From assembly GCF_023656565.1 (NCBI RefSeq), contig NZ_JAMOKG010000003.1, positions 806,001 to 870,000 on the forward strand: 64,000 bases of DNA, given 5' to 3'. This DNA comes from Flavobacterium tyrosinilyticum. GTDB taxonomy: Bacteria; Bacteroidota; Bacteroidia; Flavobacteriales; Flavobacteriaceae. The notes under the pieces are model-generated. The model did not search any database. It was not told where the DNA came from and saw only the letters and a program-made list of their open reading frames with translations. The translations under genes and the position numbers were made by a program. This document shows, in pieces, positions 1 through 8,648 of this stretch. How positions within the stretch are numbered: the first letter of the stretch is position 1; every line of letters starts with the position of its first letter.

Positions 1-2770
1 AAAAAGAAAAGATATTACAGGTTCTGTGGCTTCTGTACCAAAAGCCAATTTATCTCAGGTCACTTCATCGGCAGATAATCTTTTAAGAGGTGCTGTAGCT
101 GGAGTTGTAGTTACACAAAGTTCTGGTCGTCCAGGCGCTTCTTCAAGTGTCCGCATTCGCGGAGGAAACTCTATTACTGCTGGTAACGAACCTTTGTATG
201 TTGTTGATGGAATTTTAATCTACAATGATAACAGCAATAGTGGCGCTGGAGTAACTTATGCCGGAGCAAGTGTAAATGTTCTGTCAACTATTAACCCTGC
301 TGATATTGAATCGATAGAAGTGCTGAAAGATGCATCGGCAACAGCAATTTACGGTTCGCGTGGTGCCAATGGAGTTGTAATTATTACCACTAAAAAAGGA
401 ACAAAGGGACAAGATAATATTTCGTACCAAGGCTATTTCGGATTCCAGAATATTTCAAAAAAACTAAAACTAATGAATGCCAGCGAATGGGCAAGTTTAA
501 GAAACGACGTTCAAGCAAGTATTGGCCAAGCTCCTTCTTTCTCTGTAGCACAAATCGAAGCTTTAAAAACTTCTGGAAATTACGATTGGCAGTCTGCAGC
601 ATTTATCACTGCGGCACCCGTTCAAAGCCATAATCTATCTTTTTCAGGCGGTGACGAAAAATCTAGATATGCGGTTTCTGCAGGCTACTTTGATCAAGAT
701 GGTATTGTATTAGGTTCTGATTTTAAACGTATTTCACTTCGAGTTAACTACGAAAGAAATTATTCTCAGAAATTCAAATTTGGCGTAAATGCAAATTATA
801 CCAATTCAATTGCAAATGGCGTTGGTACAAATGGCGGTGCAGCGGCTGGACGAAATCCGAACCCGCTTGTGAGTGTGGTTTTGAATGCCCCCGTAGTTCC
901 AATTAAAAACGCAGATGGGAGTTATAATGTAACCAATAATCCTTATGCAACTTCTGTAAATGGCTATATTCCGAACCCGATTAACGATTTGGACAATACA
1001 ACCAATGAAACTAAACTAAACCGAATTCTAACCAGTTTATTTGGCGAATATAAATTCAATAAAGAATTGACAGCAAAAGTTGCGGTTAGCGGTGATGTTT
1101 TAAATACAAAACAAAATTATTATGCTCCTTCAAACACTACTACAGGAGCTGGAACAAAAGGATTAGCTTCTATCGGAGAAAGATCAGTAGGTTCTGTTTT
1201 AAATGAAAACACACTGAATTACAACACTCATTTTGGCGAAAATCATAAGTTTTCTGCTTTGGGAGGTTATACCCTTCAATATACTAAAGGCGAAGTTGTA
1301 AATGCTGGAGCCCAAACTTTTGTTAATGATGCCAATACTTATAATGCTATTCAAGATGGCGTACCTGTAAAACCTTATAGTGATGCTTACGAAAGCGTAC
1401 TAAAATCTTGGCTTGCGAGAGTGAATTATTCTTATAAAGGAAAATACAATTTCACATTATCTGGACGTGCAGATGGATCTTCTCGTTTTGGTTCAGAATC
1501 ACTTTGGGGATATTTTCCTTCTGCTGGATTTTCTTGGAATATTACCGATGAAGAATTTGCCAACAACATTAAAGGCGTAACAGAAGCTAAACTGAGAATT
1601 ACAGCAGGAACAACGGGAAATCAAGAAATTGGAAACTATCTACCATTGGCTTCAATGGGATCGGTAAACTATTCTTTTGGAGGAACATTATATACTGGTC
1701 TAGCTCCTACCCGATTGGCAAATCCAGATTTGAAATGGGAAAAAACAAATCAGTATAATGTTGGTTTGGATTTATCCTTATTAGACCGAAAAATCAATTT
1801 TGTTTTTGATGTTTATTATAAGAAAACAAAAGACCTTTTAATTAACGTTCCAGTGCCATTGAGTTCTGGTTATGCAACAGTACTTCAAAATATTGGCGGA
1901 GTTGAAAATAAAGGTTTTGAAGTCGGTTTGACAACTGAAAACATAAAAACCGAAAACTTCGCATGGAACTCCAACATCGTCTTTTCTTTAAATAGAAATA
2001 AAGTTACCGAGATTGGAAATGGTGTAAACGAATTTTTCCCAGTGGTTCCAAATGGTTCTTTGCTACAGCAACAGCCTGTTATTGTAAAAGTAGGTTTGCC
2101 TTTGGGAAGTTTCTGGGGATATAAAACCAACGGAATTTTCCAAACTCAAGAAGAGGTTAATACACAGCCAAAAATCAACAGTTTGGCGAACACCAAAGTG
2201 GGAGACAGAAAATATGTGGATACCAACGGAGACGGTGTTATTACAGCTCTTGACAAAGGAAATCTAGGCACTTCTCAGCCAAAATTTGTTGGAAGTTTCA
2301 GTAACACCATTTCATACAATGATTTTGATTTGAACTTTTCATTTCAAGGAGCTTACGGAGGAAAGATCTTCAATGCTTTAAATCAGCAGTTAGAAATTTC
2401 GACTCTTGGAACCAATGCCGCGTCTACATTGAATGACCGCTGGACACCAACAAATCCTAGCAACGAAATCCCGAGAGCATCTAGTTCTCCTCTTGGAATT
2501 GTTTCTGAGCGCTACGTAGAAGATGCTTCTTTCTTACGATTAAAATTAATCACATTAGGATACACTTTGCCAAAAAGCGTTTCTAAAAAACTGGGAACCA
2601 AGAGTGTGAAATTTTACATCTCGGCAGAAAACCTCATCACATGGACCAAATACACTGGATATGATCCAGAAGTAAGTTCATACGAACAAAATAACTTATA
2701 TCCGGGAATTGATTTTGGTTCTTACCCAAACTCTAAAACATTCATCTCGGGCTTGAACGTAACTTTCTAA
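1..2770 (+). CDS. SusC-like TonB-dependent outer-membrane receptor, 5' end cut off by the window
   Basis: This is an outer-membrane TonB-dependent transporter of the SusC/RagA family, which imports ligands captured by its SusD partner. The reading frame is already open at base 2 (KRKDITGSVASVP, typical of the region just after the TonB-box/carboxypeptidase-like domain), so the signal peptide and N-terminal domain lie upstream and the GTG at base 26 is not the start. Visible are the plug domain with the RIRGGNSI and LKDASATAIYGSRGANGVVIITT signatures (split here only by reading) and a long beta-barrel ending in Phe (NVTF), as expected for outer-membrane insertion. The susD partner starts 15 bases downstream. 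Its sulfatase neighbours suggest a sulfated ligand, which is inference. Confidence 0.95.
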   Translation, partial: KRKDITGSVASVPKANLSQVTSSADNLLRGAVAGVVVTQSSGRPGASSSVRIRGGNSITAGNEPLYVVDGILIYNDNSNSGAGVTYAGASVNVLSTINPADIESIEVLKDASATAIYGSRGANGVVIITTKKGTKGQDNISYQGYFGFQNISKKLKLMNASEWASLRNDVQASIGQAPSFSVAQIEALKTSGNYDWQSAAFITAAPVQSHNLSFSGGDEKSRYAVSAGYFDQDGIVLGSDFKRISLRVNYERNYSQKFKFGVNANYTNSIANGVGTNGGAAAGRNPNPLVSVVLNAPVVPIKNADGSYNVTNNPYATSVNGYIPNPINDLDNTTNETKLNRILTSLFGEYKFNKELTAKVAVSGDVLNTKQNYYAPSNTTTGAGTKGLASIGERSVGSVLNENTLNYNTHFGENHKFSALGGYTLQYTKGEVVNAGAQTFVNDANTYNAIQDGVPVKPYSDAYESVLKSWLARVNYSYKGKYNFTLSGRADGSSRFGSESLWGYFPSAGFSWNITDEEFANNIKGVTEAKLRITAGTTGNQEIGNYLPLASMGSVNYSFGGTLYTGLAPTRLANPDLKWEKTNQYNVGLDLSLLDRKINFVFDVYYKKTKDLLINVPVPLSSGYATVLQNIGGVENKGFEVGLTTENIKTENFAWNSNIVFSLNRNKVTEIGNGVNEFFPVVPNGSLLQQQPVIVKVGLPLGSFWGYKTNGIFQTQEEVNTQPKINSLANTKVGDRKYVDTNGDGVITALDKGNLGTSQPKFVGSFSNTISYNDFDLNFSFQGAYGGKIFNALNQQLEISTLGTNAASTLNDRWTPTNPSNEIPRASSSPLGIVSERYVEDASFLRLKLITLGYTLPKSVSKKLGTKSVKFYISAENLITWTKYTGYDPEVSSYEQNNLYPGIDFGSYPNSKTFISGLNVTF

Positions 2771-2785
2771 GTAAAAAAATATATA

Positions 2786-4258
2786 ATGAAAAAGATAATC
2801 ATAACATTCCTTTTAAGTGCCGGTCTATTGGTATCGTGCGCTGATCTTGAGGTAACACCTACCTCGTTTGTAACCGAAGACAATTATTTTGTCACGCAAG
2901 ATGATGCTACTGCAAGTGTAACTGCTGTTTACGCTTCTTTAAGCCTTGACCCAGGTGAGCAGAGTTTATTTGGGAGAAACCTTTATTTCTTGACCGATAT
3001 GGGTTCAGATTACGCAGCGGCGGGAGTTTCTGCTACAAACCCACAAGTTAGAGCCATGAGCAGTTTGACACACGATGCTACTAATGACCGTGTTCAGGTA
3101 GCATGGAGACAGATTTATAATGGAATCAACAGAGCCAATGTGTCTATTGATAATATCCCGAAAGTATCTGGTTCAGACGTAATCAAAACAAGATTAATTA
3201 ATGAAGCGAAGTTTATTAGAGGTCTTTTGTATTTTCAGGCTGTTCGTCTTTGGGGCGGTGTTCCGATTGTTTTACACGAATCGAAGTCTATTAATTTAGG
3301 TGATCTAAAAACCAATCGTTCTACGGCTGATGAAGTGTACAATCAAATCATTAAAGATTTAACAGATGCCGAAGCCTTGCCTAAAACCTATACTGCGGCA
3401 GATGCAGGACGTGCTACTTCGGGAGCTGCAAAAGCGATTTTAGCAAAAGTATATCTGACTAGAAAAGACTGGCCAAATGCTATTGCAAAATCTCGAGAGG
3501 TAATTGATGGAGGTTACGGATATGCTTTGTTTGAAGAGTTTCAAGATATTTTCACTAAAACAAAAAAGAACGGAAAAGAACATATTTTCTCAGTTCAGTT
3601 TGAACCAAATCAGGCAGGAAACGGTTCTAGCGGAAGCACTTTCCAAGCAACTTCTTTTACCGGATTTACAGCTACAGAACCAGCAGATATTATCTCAGAC
3701 GTTGCTTTGTTTTATGATATTTATGCCCCTGGCGATAAAAGAAGAGATGTAAGTTACGCCAAACAGTTGTTGAATCCTGCAACGGGAACACTTTATACTT
3801 TTCCGAAACCAATCTTCAAAAAATACTTGGATTTGTCCAATTTGGCTACTCCTGGAAACGTAGCGATCAACTTTCCGGTTATTCGTTATGCAGATATCCT
3901 TTTGTCTTTAGCGGAAGCAATAAATGAACAAGGCGGACCAACGGCAGAAGCATACGAATTAATCAATCAAGTAAGAAGGAGAGCTTTTGGAAAAGCCATT
4001 ACAACTCCAGATGCAGCTGTGGATTTAGTCGGATTAAATCAGACCTCTTTTAGAGCAGCGATTCAAGAAGAACGCAAAAAAGAATTTGTTCAAGAAGGGC
4101 AAAGATGGTTTGACTTAGTACGATGGGGAACATTGGTTACCGAAGTGAAAAAAGTAACAGCCAAAAACTCAGTTTCAGAACGAAACAATCTTTATCCGAT
4201 TCCACAAAGCGAAAGAAATATCAACCCTGATGGTTTACCGCAAAATCCTGGGTATTAA
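2786..4258 (+). CDS. SusD-like surface lipoprotein
   Basis: A SusD/RagB-family ligand-binding lipoprotein of 490 residues that forms the lid of the upstream SusC. The N-terminus is a lipoprotein signal (MKKIIITFLLSAGLLVSC) with the lipidated Cys at residue 18. SusD landmarks are visible: the INRANVSIDNI segment, FIRGLLYFQAVRLWGGVPIV, and the C-terminal block with EERKKEFVQEGQRWFDLVRWG and YPIPQSE. It is translationally close to susC (15 bases apart) and is followed by a structured intergenic region and then a sulfatase. The ligand cannot be read from the sequence. Confidence 0.95.
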   Translation: MKKIIITFLLSAGLLVSCADLEVTPTSFVTEDNYFVTQDDATASVTAVYASLSLDPGEQSLFGRNLYFLTDMGSDYAAAGVSATNPQVRAMSSLTHDATNDRVQVAWRQIYNGINRANVSIDNIPKVSGSDVIKTRLINEAKFIRGLLYFQAVRLWGGVPIVLHESKSINLGDLKTNRSTADEVYNQIIKDLTDAEALPKTYTAADAGRATSGAAKAILAKVYLTRKDWPNAIAKSREVIDGGYGYALFEEFQDIFTKTKKNGKEHIFSVQFEPNQAGNGSSGSTFQATSFTGFTATEPADIISDVALFYDIYAPGDKRRDVSYAKQLLNPATGTLYTFPKPIFKKYLDLSNLATPGNVAINFPVIRYADILLSLAEAINEQGGPTAEAYELINQVRRRAFGKAITTPDAAVDLVGLNQTSFRAAIQEERKKEFVQEGQRWFDLVRWGTLVTEVKKVTAKNSVSERNNLYPIPQSERNINPDGLPQNPGY

Positions 4259-4264
4259 AAAATT

Positions 4265-4402
4265 TAAACACATAGAGACATAGATTTTATTTAATAAAAG
4301 AATTAAAAGAGAAACATGTTTCTCACACATAGATTACTATGTGCATTTAAACAAGTGAAACGCCTTTTCAACACAAAGCAAATCTATGATTCTATGTGTT
4401 TA
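4265..4402. repeat. Nested inverted repeat between susD and sulfatase, copy 1
   Basis: The outer arms are 4265-4287 (AAACACATAGAGACATAG followed by ATTTT) and 4379-4402, its near-complement (AAATCTATGATTCTATGTGT). Two smaller hairpins sit inside: GAGAAACATGTTTCTC at about 4310-4325 and CACATAG-attac-TATGTG just after it. A closely related element lies at 16876-17012, again between a susD and a sulfatase gene. It could reduce readthrough, act as an mRNA stability element, or simply be a dispersed repeat. Confidence 0.8.
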
Positions 4403-4450
4403 AAAAACAAGAACCATTATTTAAAACCATATAACTAAAAAACTATAAAA

Positions 4451-6367
4451 ATGAAAAATTTAAAAAATAGCATTGCAATCAAAAGCCCAAAGAAAGGACT
4501 TTTGATTACTGCTTTCCTGATTGCACAATTGGGAATAGCACAGGAACAATCAGAATTTAAAGGAGTAATCGGAAAAACATTGGCTGATTCTAAAGAATAC
4601 TGGCCAGATCCTGTAACGGCTCCAAAAGGCGCTCCGAATGTGGTTTGGATTCTTTTGGATGATGTTGGATTTGGAGCTTCAAGTACTTTTGGAGGTTTAA
4701 TCAACACTCCTACTTTTGATAATCTGGCAAATAATGGCTTGCGCTATACCAACTTCCATACAACAGCAATTTGTGCGCCAACTCGTGCGGCATTATTGAC
4801 GGGAAGAAATTCTGGAAGAGTTCACGTAAGCGGATTTTCTCATACCATTCTTTCTGCAGGTTTCCCGGGTTGGGACGGAAGAATTCCTTCTGATAAAGGA
4901 ACAATTGCAGAGATTCTTCGCGATAATGGGTACAATACTTTTGCTGTTGGAAAATATGGTGTTACACCAGACGAGGATGCTACAGATGCAGGTCCGTTTG
5001 ACAGATGGCCAACTGGAAAAGGTTTCGATCATTTCTACGGATTCTTAGGCTCTCAAACCGATCAGTACAATCCTGATTTGGTAGAAGATCAAGTTCACAT
5101 TAAACCTGACGGACGTCATTTGAATGAATTGATTACAGACAAAGCCATCAGTTATATTCAGAAACAGCAAAAAGCGGCACCGGGAAAACCATTCTTCTTG
5201 TACTACGCACCAGGAGCGGTTCATGCACCGCATCAGGTTGCCGAAAAATGGGTTGAGCCTTATAAAGGAAAGTTTGACGAAGGTTGGGATGTTTACCGCG
5301 AAAAAGTATTGGCAAACCAAAAGAAATTAGGAATATTTCCTCAAAATGCAGGACTGCCAGATCGTAACGCTTTAATTACGGAATGGAAAAAATTAACTCC
5401 AGACCAAAAGAAAGTATATGCAAGATTCATGGAAGTTTATGCAGGATTCTTAACGTATACCGATTATGAAATTGGAAGAGTCGTAAATTATCTAAAAGAA
5501 AGCGGACAGCTGGATAATACTTTAATCTTTGTAGCAATTGGTGATAATGGAGCCAGTAAAGAAGGAACGCTTCAAGGAACAATCAATCAGAGTTTGTTTG
5601 CTCAAGGAAAAACAGATGAGGAGAATTTCCAAAGCAATTTGAATAATATTGGGGAAATCGGAACAGCAAAAGGTTTAAATACCAATTATCCTTTAGGCTG
5701 GGCACAAGCAACCAATGCTCCTTTCAAAAACTGGAAACAAGATGCACATTCAGAAGGTGGAACTCGTAACCCATTGATTGTTTTTTATCCAAACGGAATT
5801 AAAGATAAAGGCGGCATTAGAAATCAATACAGCCACGTAACCGATTTGCTTCCAACTACATTGGCTGTTGCAGGAATTAAAGCTCCAGAATATATCAAAG
5901 GAATCAAACAAGATATTATTCAAGGATCTTCTTTCCAAGCTTCTTTAGATAATCCAAAAGCCGAATCATTGCACAAAGTTCAGTATTACTACATCTTTGG
6001 AAATAGAGCGATTTACAAAGATGGATGGAAAGCTTCTGCAGCACATTTACCAGATTCTTTTGCTGTTAAAAAATCTTTAGGAAGCAACGAAAAACCTGCT
6101 CCAAGTAACTTCGATACAGATGTTTGGGAATTGTATAATCTAAACGAAGATTTTAACGAACGTAATAATCTGGCGAAAAAATATCCTGAAAAACTGGCTG
6201 AACTTCAAAAATTATTTGACGAACAGGCCAAAGAAAACAATGTCTATCCGTTGATTGACTGGCAGGATGTTTACAACAGAAGAATACACAATACAGGTGC
6301 CGATAAAGGAAAAACAGTTTCAGACTTAATCAAACAGGCAACTAAACCTGGAGGAACCAATAACTAA
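4451..6367 (+). CDS. Exported arylsulfatase-type sulfatase 1
   Basis: A type I (formylglycine-dependent) sulfatase of 638 residues, hydrolysing sulfate esters to an alcohol or phenol plus sulfate. An N-terminal hydrophobic stretch (about residues 15-30, ending GIAQ) is a probable signal peptide, so the enzyme should be periplasmic or surface-exposed. The metal-binding start ILLDDVGFG has Asp70/Asp71. The signature CAPTRAALLTG begins at Cys108, the residue converted to formylglycine (C-x-P-x-R form). VAIGDNGASKEG supplies the later metal Asp-Asn. The maturase that makes formylglycine is not in this window. It follows susC-susD after an inverted-repeat spacer. The exact substrate is unknown. 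Confidence 0.93.
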   Translation: MKNLKNSIAIKSPKKGLLITAFLIAQLGIAQEQSEFKGVIGKTLADSKEYWPDPVTAPKGAPNVVWILLDDVGFGASSTFGGLINTPTFDNLANNGLRYTNFHTTAICAPTRAALLTGRNSGRVHVSGFSHTILSAGFPGWDGRIPSDKGTIAEILRDNGYNTFAVGKYGVTPDEDATDAGPFDRWPTGKGFDHFYGFLGSQTDQYNPDLVEDQVHIKPDGRHLNELITDKAISYIQKQQKAAPGKPFFLYYAPGAVHAPHQVAEKWVEPYKGKFDEGWDVYREKVLANQKKLGIFPQNAGLPDRNALITEWKKLTPDQKKVYARFMEVYAGFLTYTDYEIGRVVNYLKESGQLDNTLIFVAIGDNGASKEGTLQGTINQSLFAQGKTDEENFQSNLNNIGEIGTAKGLNTNYPLGWAQATNAPFKNWKQDAHSEGGTRNPLIVFYPNGIKDKGGIRNQYSHVTDLLPTTLAVAGIKAPEYIKGIKQDIIQGSSFQASLDNPKAESLHKVQYYYIFGNRAIYKDGWKASAAHLPDSFAVKKSLGSNEKPAPSNFDTDVWELYNLNEDFNERNNLAKKYPEKLAELQKLFDEQAKENNVYPLIDWQDVYNRRIHNTGADKGKTVSDLIKQATKPGGTNN

Positions 6368-6375
6368 TTACCGAA

Positions 6376-6457
6376 CCTGCAAGGTTTCCAAAACTTTGTA
6401 GGTTTAAATTATATCAACTTTAAAAAAACACCTACAAGGTTTTGGAAACCTTGCAGG
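6376..6457. repeat. Dispersed inverted repeat (CCTGCAAGG family), copy 1
   Basis: The left arm begins CCTGCAAGGTTTCCAAAAC and the right arm ends GGTTTTGGAAACCTTGCAGG, with about 23 unpaired bases between. It sits in the gap after sulfatase 1. The same element occurs at 10292-10377 after sulfatase 2. Long perfect arms could form a hairpin that ends or protects the upstream transcript, or it may be an inert intergenic repeat. Confidence 0.85.
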
Positions 6458-6474
6458 ACATAAAACGAAGAATT

Positions 6475-6594
6475 ATGAAACGAGTAGATTATGAAATTAT
6501 AGGAAAAAAGATTGTCGTTGGGATAATCTTATTTTTAGTTCCACTGGCGATTCTGGCTGGCGGATTAGCAGTAGTAAATCAATTTTTAAAATAA
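6475..6594 (+). CDS. 39-residue single-span membrane peptide
   Basis: A short ORF beginning MKRVDYEIIGKKIVVGI and ending VVNQFLK. It has a charged N-terminus and one hydrophobic segment (about residues 14-35), so it should be a single-pass inner-membrane peptide. It fits neatly between the palindromic repeat and the hydroxylase gene, ending 6 bases before the next ATG, which suggests translational coupling. I recognise no family. Support is position, start, coding-like composition and the membrane segment; there is no homology evidence. Confidence 0.6.
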   Translation: MKRVDYEIIGKKIVVGIILFLVPLAILAGGLAVVNQFLK

Positions 6595-6600
6595 GAAATC

Positions 6601-7659
6601 ATGGCTATAGTTCAAAAAGAAAAATTAACGAGAGACTTAACGATAAGTTTCTTCATTTATTCATTGCCTGTAGTGGCAATTTACCTTTATTTTAAATTAA
6701 CAGGCGGATCTATAAGTGAATCGCATATTACACTGCCTTCGTTTTTAGAATTTGCACAACCCGTTTTTGCAAACATCAGAACTTGGGGATTAACAGTGTT
6801 TATGCTTGTTTTGGGAGTTATCGAATTTGCAGCAGGTTTATACGATGACGAATGGACAGGCGAAGAACGCAAAATAGATATCGTTTGTTTCTTAGCACCA
6901 AAATTGCTTTTACCTCCTGTAATTGCTTTTTTCAGTTTAACAGCGTTGCCCTATTTATTGCCAAATTTGGCTAATTCATTATCATGGGTTCCGTTTTGGG
7001 GAGGCTTTTTCTTAATTGCCATTGCTGACGATTTAACGCAATATTGGTATCATAGATTGCATCATCAAGTTCCGTTTTTATGGCGTTTTCATAGAACACA
7101 TCATTCGGCTCCTTATATGGGAATGGCGATGGCTTCTAGACAAAACTTTATTTACACGCTTTTCTTTTCTCAAATTTATTTGACAGCGACTCTAACCTAT
7201 TTAGGTTTAGGACTTCCCGCTTTGTTCGTTTTGGTAATTAAAAGTTTCATCACTTTGGGAGCGCACTCAAGCATTCCATGGGACAAACCTTTTTACAAAT
7301 ACAAAGTCTTGCATCCAATTGCATGGGTTTTAGAAAGACTGATTTCTACTCCTGCAACGCATCACGCGCACCATGCTGATACAAGCGGAGATGGCGTTGG
7401 TCATTTTAAAGGCAATTTCGGAAACATGTTTTTTATCTGGGATGTTATTTTCGGAACAGGGTTAATTACACGTCAATACCCTAAATCATTCGGAACAAAA
7501 TCATATAAACAAGAAGAATGGTACGCTCAGTTCCTTTGGCCGATTTTTAAATCCAAAAAAGAAGGAAGTTCTCTTGCCGAGGGAGTATTATCATTTCCAT
7601 TAAAACCTAAAACAGTTACTCCCGAAGAAACTCCTGCTCCAGTATTAGAACAAGTATAA
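6601..7659 (+). CDS. Fatty acid hydroxylase / sterol desaturase family membrane protein
   Basis: A 352-residue di-iron integral-membrane oxygenase of the fatty acid hydroxylase superfamily. Four or more hydrophobic segments precede the histidine clusters HRLHH, HRTHHS and HHAHH that bind the two irons. Members hydroxylate or desaturate lipids and sterol-like molecules at the cytoplasmic membrane. The C-terminus is Pro-rich (TPEETPAPVLEQV). It lies in a sulfatase/susCD locus, 6 bases after a tiny membrane peptide and 11 bases before a rhodanese-thioredoxin fusion, so an operon is likely. Whether it acts on the imported sulfated compound or on host lipid is unknown. Confidence 0.85.
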   Translation: MAIVQKEKLTRDLTISFFIYSLPVVAIYLYFKLTGGSISESHITLPSFLEFAQPVFANIRTWGLTVFMLVLGVIEFAAGLYDDEWTGEERKIDIVCFLAPKLLLPPVIAFFSLTALPYLLPNLANSLSWVPFWGGFFLIAIADDLTQYWYHRLHHQVPFLWRFHRTHHSAPYMGMAMASRQNFIYTLFFSQIYLTATLTYLGLGLPALFVLVIKSFITLGAHSSIPWDKPFYKYKVLHPIAWVLERLISTPATHHAHHADTSGDGVGHFKGNFGNMFFIWDVIFGTGLITRQYPKSFGTKSYKQEEWYAQFLWPIFKSKKEGSSLAEGVLSFPLKPKTVTPEETPAPVLEQV

Positions 7660-7670
7660 TAGTTACTGAT

Positions 7671-8387
7671 ATGAAAAATCAAATCTTAAAAAACAGTATA
7701 ACAGCAATTGCCTTTTTATGGGCAGTTGCTGCTTTTTCGCAAAATGAAATTCATAGCTCATTGTCGTTAGATTCATTTTATTCGAAAATAAAAAGTCAAA
7801 AAAATCCGCAGATTGTTGATGCCAGAACTTCTGAAGAATTTGCTTTGAATCATATTGAAGGCGCTGTAAACTTTAATCTTCAATCTGAAAACTACGCGCA
7901 ATCTGTTGCTAAACTAGATAAATCAAAACCTGTTTTTATTTATTCTATCGGAGCTGGCCGAAGTGTGGCATTAGAAAAAGAATTATTAAAAAATGGTTTC
8001 TCAGAAGCCTATAGCTTAGAAGGCGGAATTGCCAACTGGATCGGAAACGGAAAACCTTTTTATTCCAATCTAAAAAGCAAATTGTCTTTGACAGAATTCA
8101 ATAAAATCATTGCTGATAATAAAACGGTTTTGGTTGATATTGGTTCAAAATACTGCGCGCCTTGTAAAAAAGTAAAGCCAGTTTTAGAAACCATCAGATC
8201 TGAATACGGAACCAATTTAAAAATCGTAGAAATCGAATTGGAAGACAGTCCGCAAGTTATTGCCGATTTAAAAACAGTAAAAGTTTTCCCTACTTTAATC
8301 TTGTATGAAAATGGTAAAATTGTTTTTAAGAAAGAAGGTATAAATGATTTGAAAAGTGAAGTTGATGTTGCGTTGGCTTCGAAGTAA
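7671..8387 (+). CDS. Exported rhodanese-thioredoxin fusion protein; rhodanese Cys replaced by Ser
   Basis: A 238-residue protein with a signal peptide (about residues 1-23, ending AAFSQ), a rhodanese-like domain (about 30-130: IVDARTSEEFALNHIEGAVN, then LEGGIANW) and a thioredoxin-like domain (about 135-238) with the redox motif CAPC at Cys162/Cys165. In the rhodanese loop, where the family normally has Cys-x-x-G-x-R-S, this protein reads YSIGAGRS: Ser92 replaces the sulfur-carrying Cys. So the rhodanese domain probably binds rather than transfers sulfur, while the thioredoxin half looks active in the periplasm. It is probably co-transcribed with the hydroxylase upstream. Confidence 0.88.
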   Translation: MKNQILKNSITAIAFLWAVAAFSQNEIHSSLSLDSFYSKIKSQKNPQIVDARTSEEFALNHIEGAVNFNLQSENYAQSVAKLDKSKPVFIYSIGAGRSVALEKELLKNGFSEAYSLEGGIANWIGNGKPFYSNLKSKLSLTEFNKIIADNKTVLVDIGSKYCAPCKKVKPVLETIRSEYGTNLKIVEIELEDSPQVIADLKTVKVFPTLILYENGKIVFKKEGINDLKSEVDVALASK

Positions 8388-8410
8388 AGCTTTTAAACCA
8401 TACAAAAAAT

Positions 8411-8610
8411 GTGCGTAAAACTTTGTCAAAGTTTGAAACTTTGACAAAGTTCTATAAACGTACAGTTTGTCAGGCTGAGCGAAGTCGAAGCCCGCAATCA
8501 AAATCGATAATCTTTATAGAGTTTCTTGCGGAGATTTGCTTCGCCAGTTCGCTATCGCTCGTGTGCTCGTTCCTCGGAATGACAAAAATGCGTGTAAAAC
8601 TTTGACAAAG
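8411..8610. repeat. Composite intergenic repeat region
   Basis: The 261-base gap between two genes is made of repeat pieces. There is a hairpin ACTTTGTCAAAGTTT / AAACTTTGACAAAGT near 8418-8450, the dispersed element CAGGCTGAGCGAAGTCGAAG at about 8471, a stretch with TTGCGGAGATTTGC and CGTTCCTCGGAATGAC (reverse of the element at 59411), and a final ACTTTGACAAAGTT. I see no coding content; a short open frame across it is just the repeats. Confidence 0.75.
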
Positions 8611-8648
8611 TTCTTGCATTCCATTAAAAAACAAACCAAAAACCATAT

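Noticed and set aside
8411..8605. A 64-codon open frame between the rhodanese and sulfatase 2 genes
   Set aside because: It is made entirely of dispersed inverted repeats and has no coding character.
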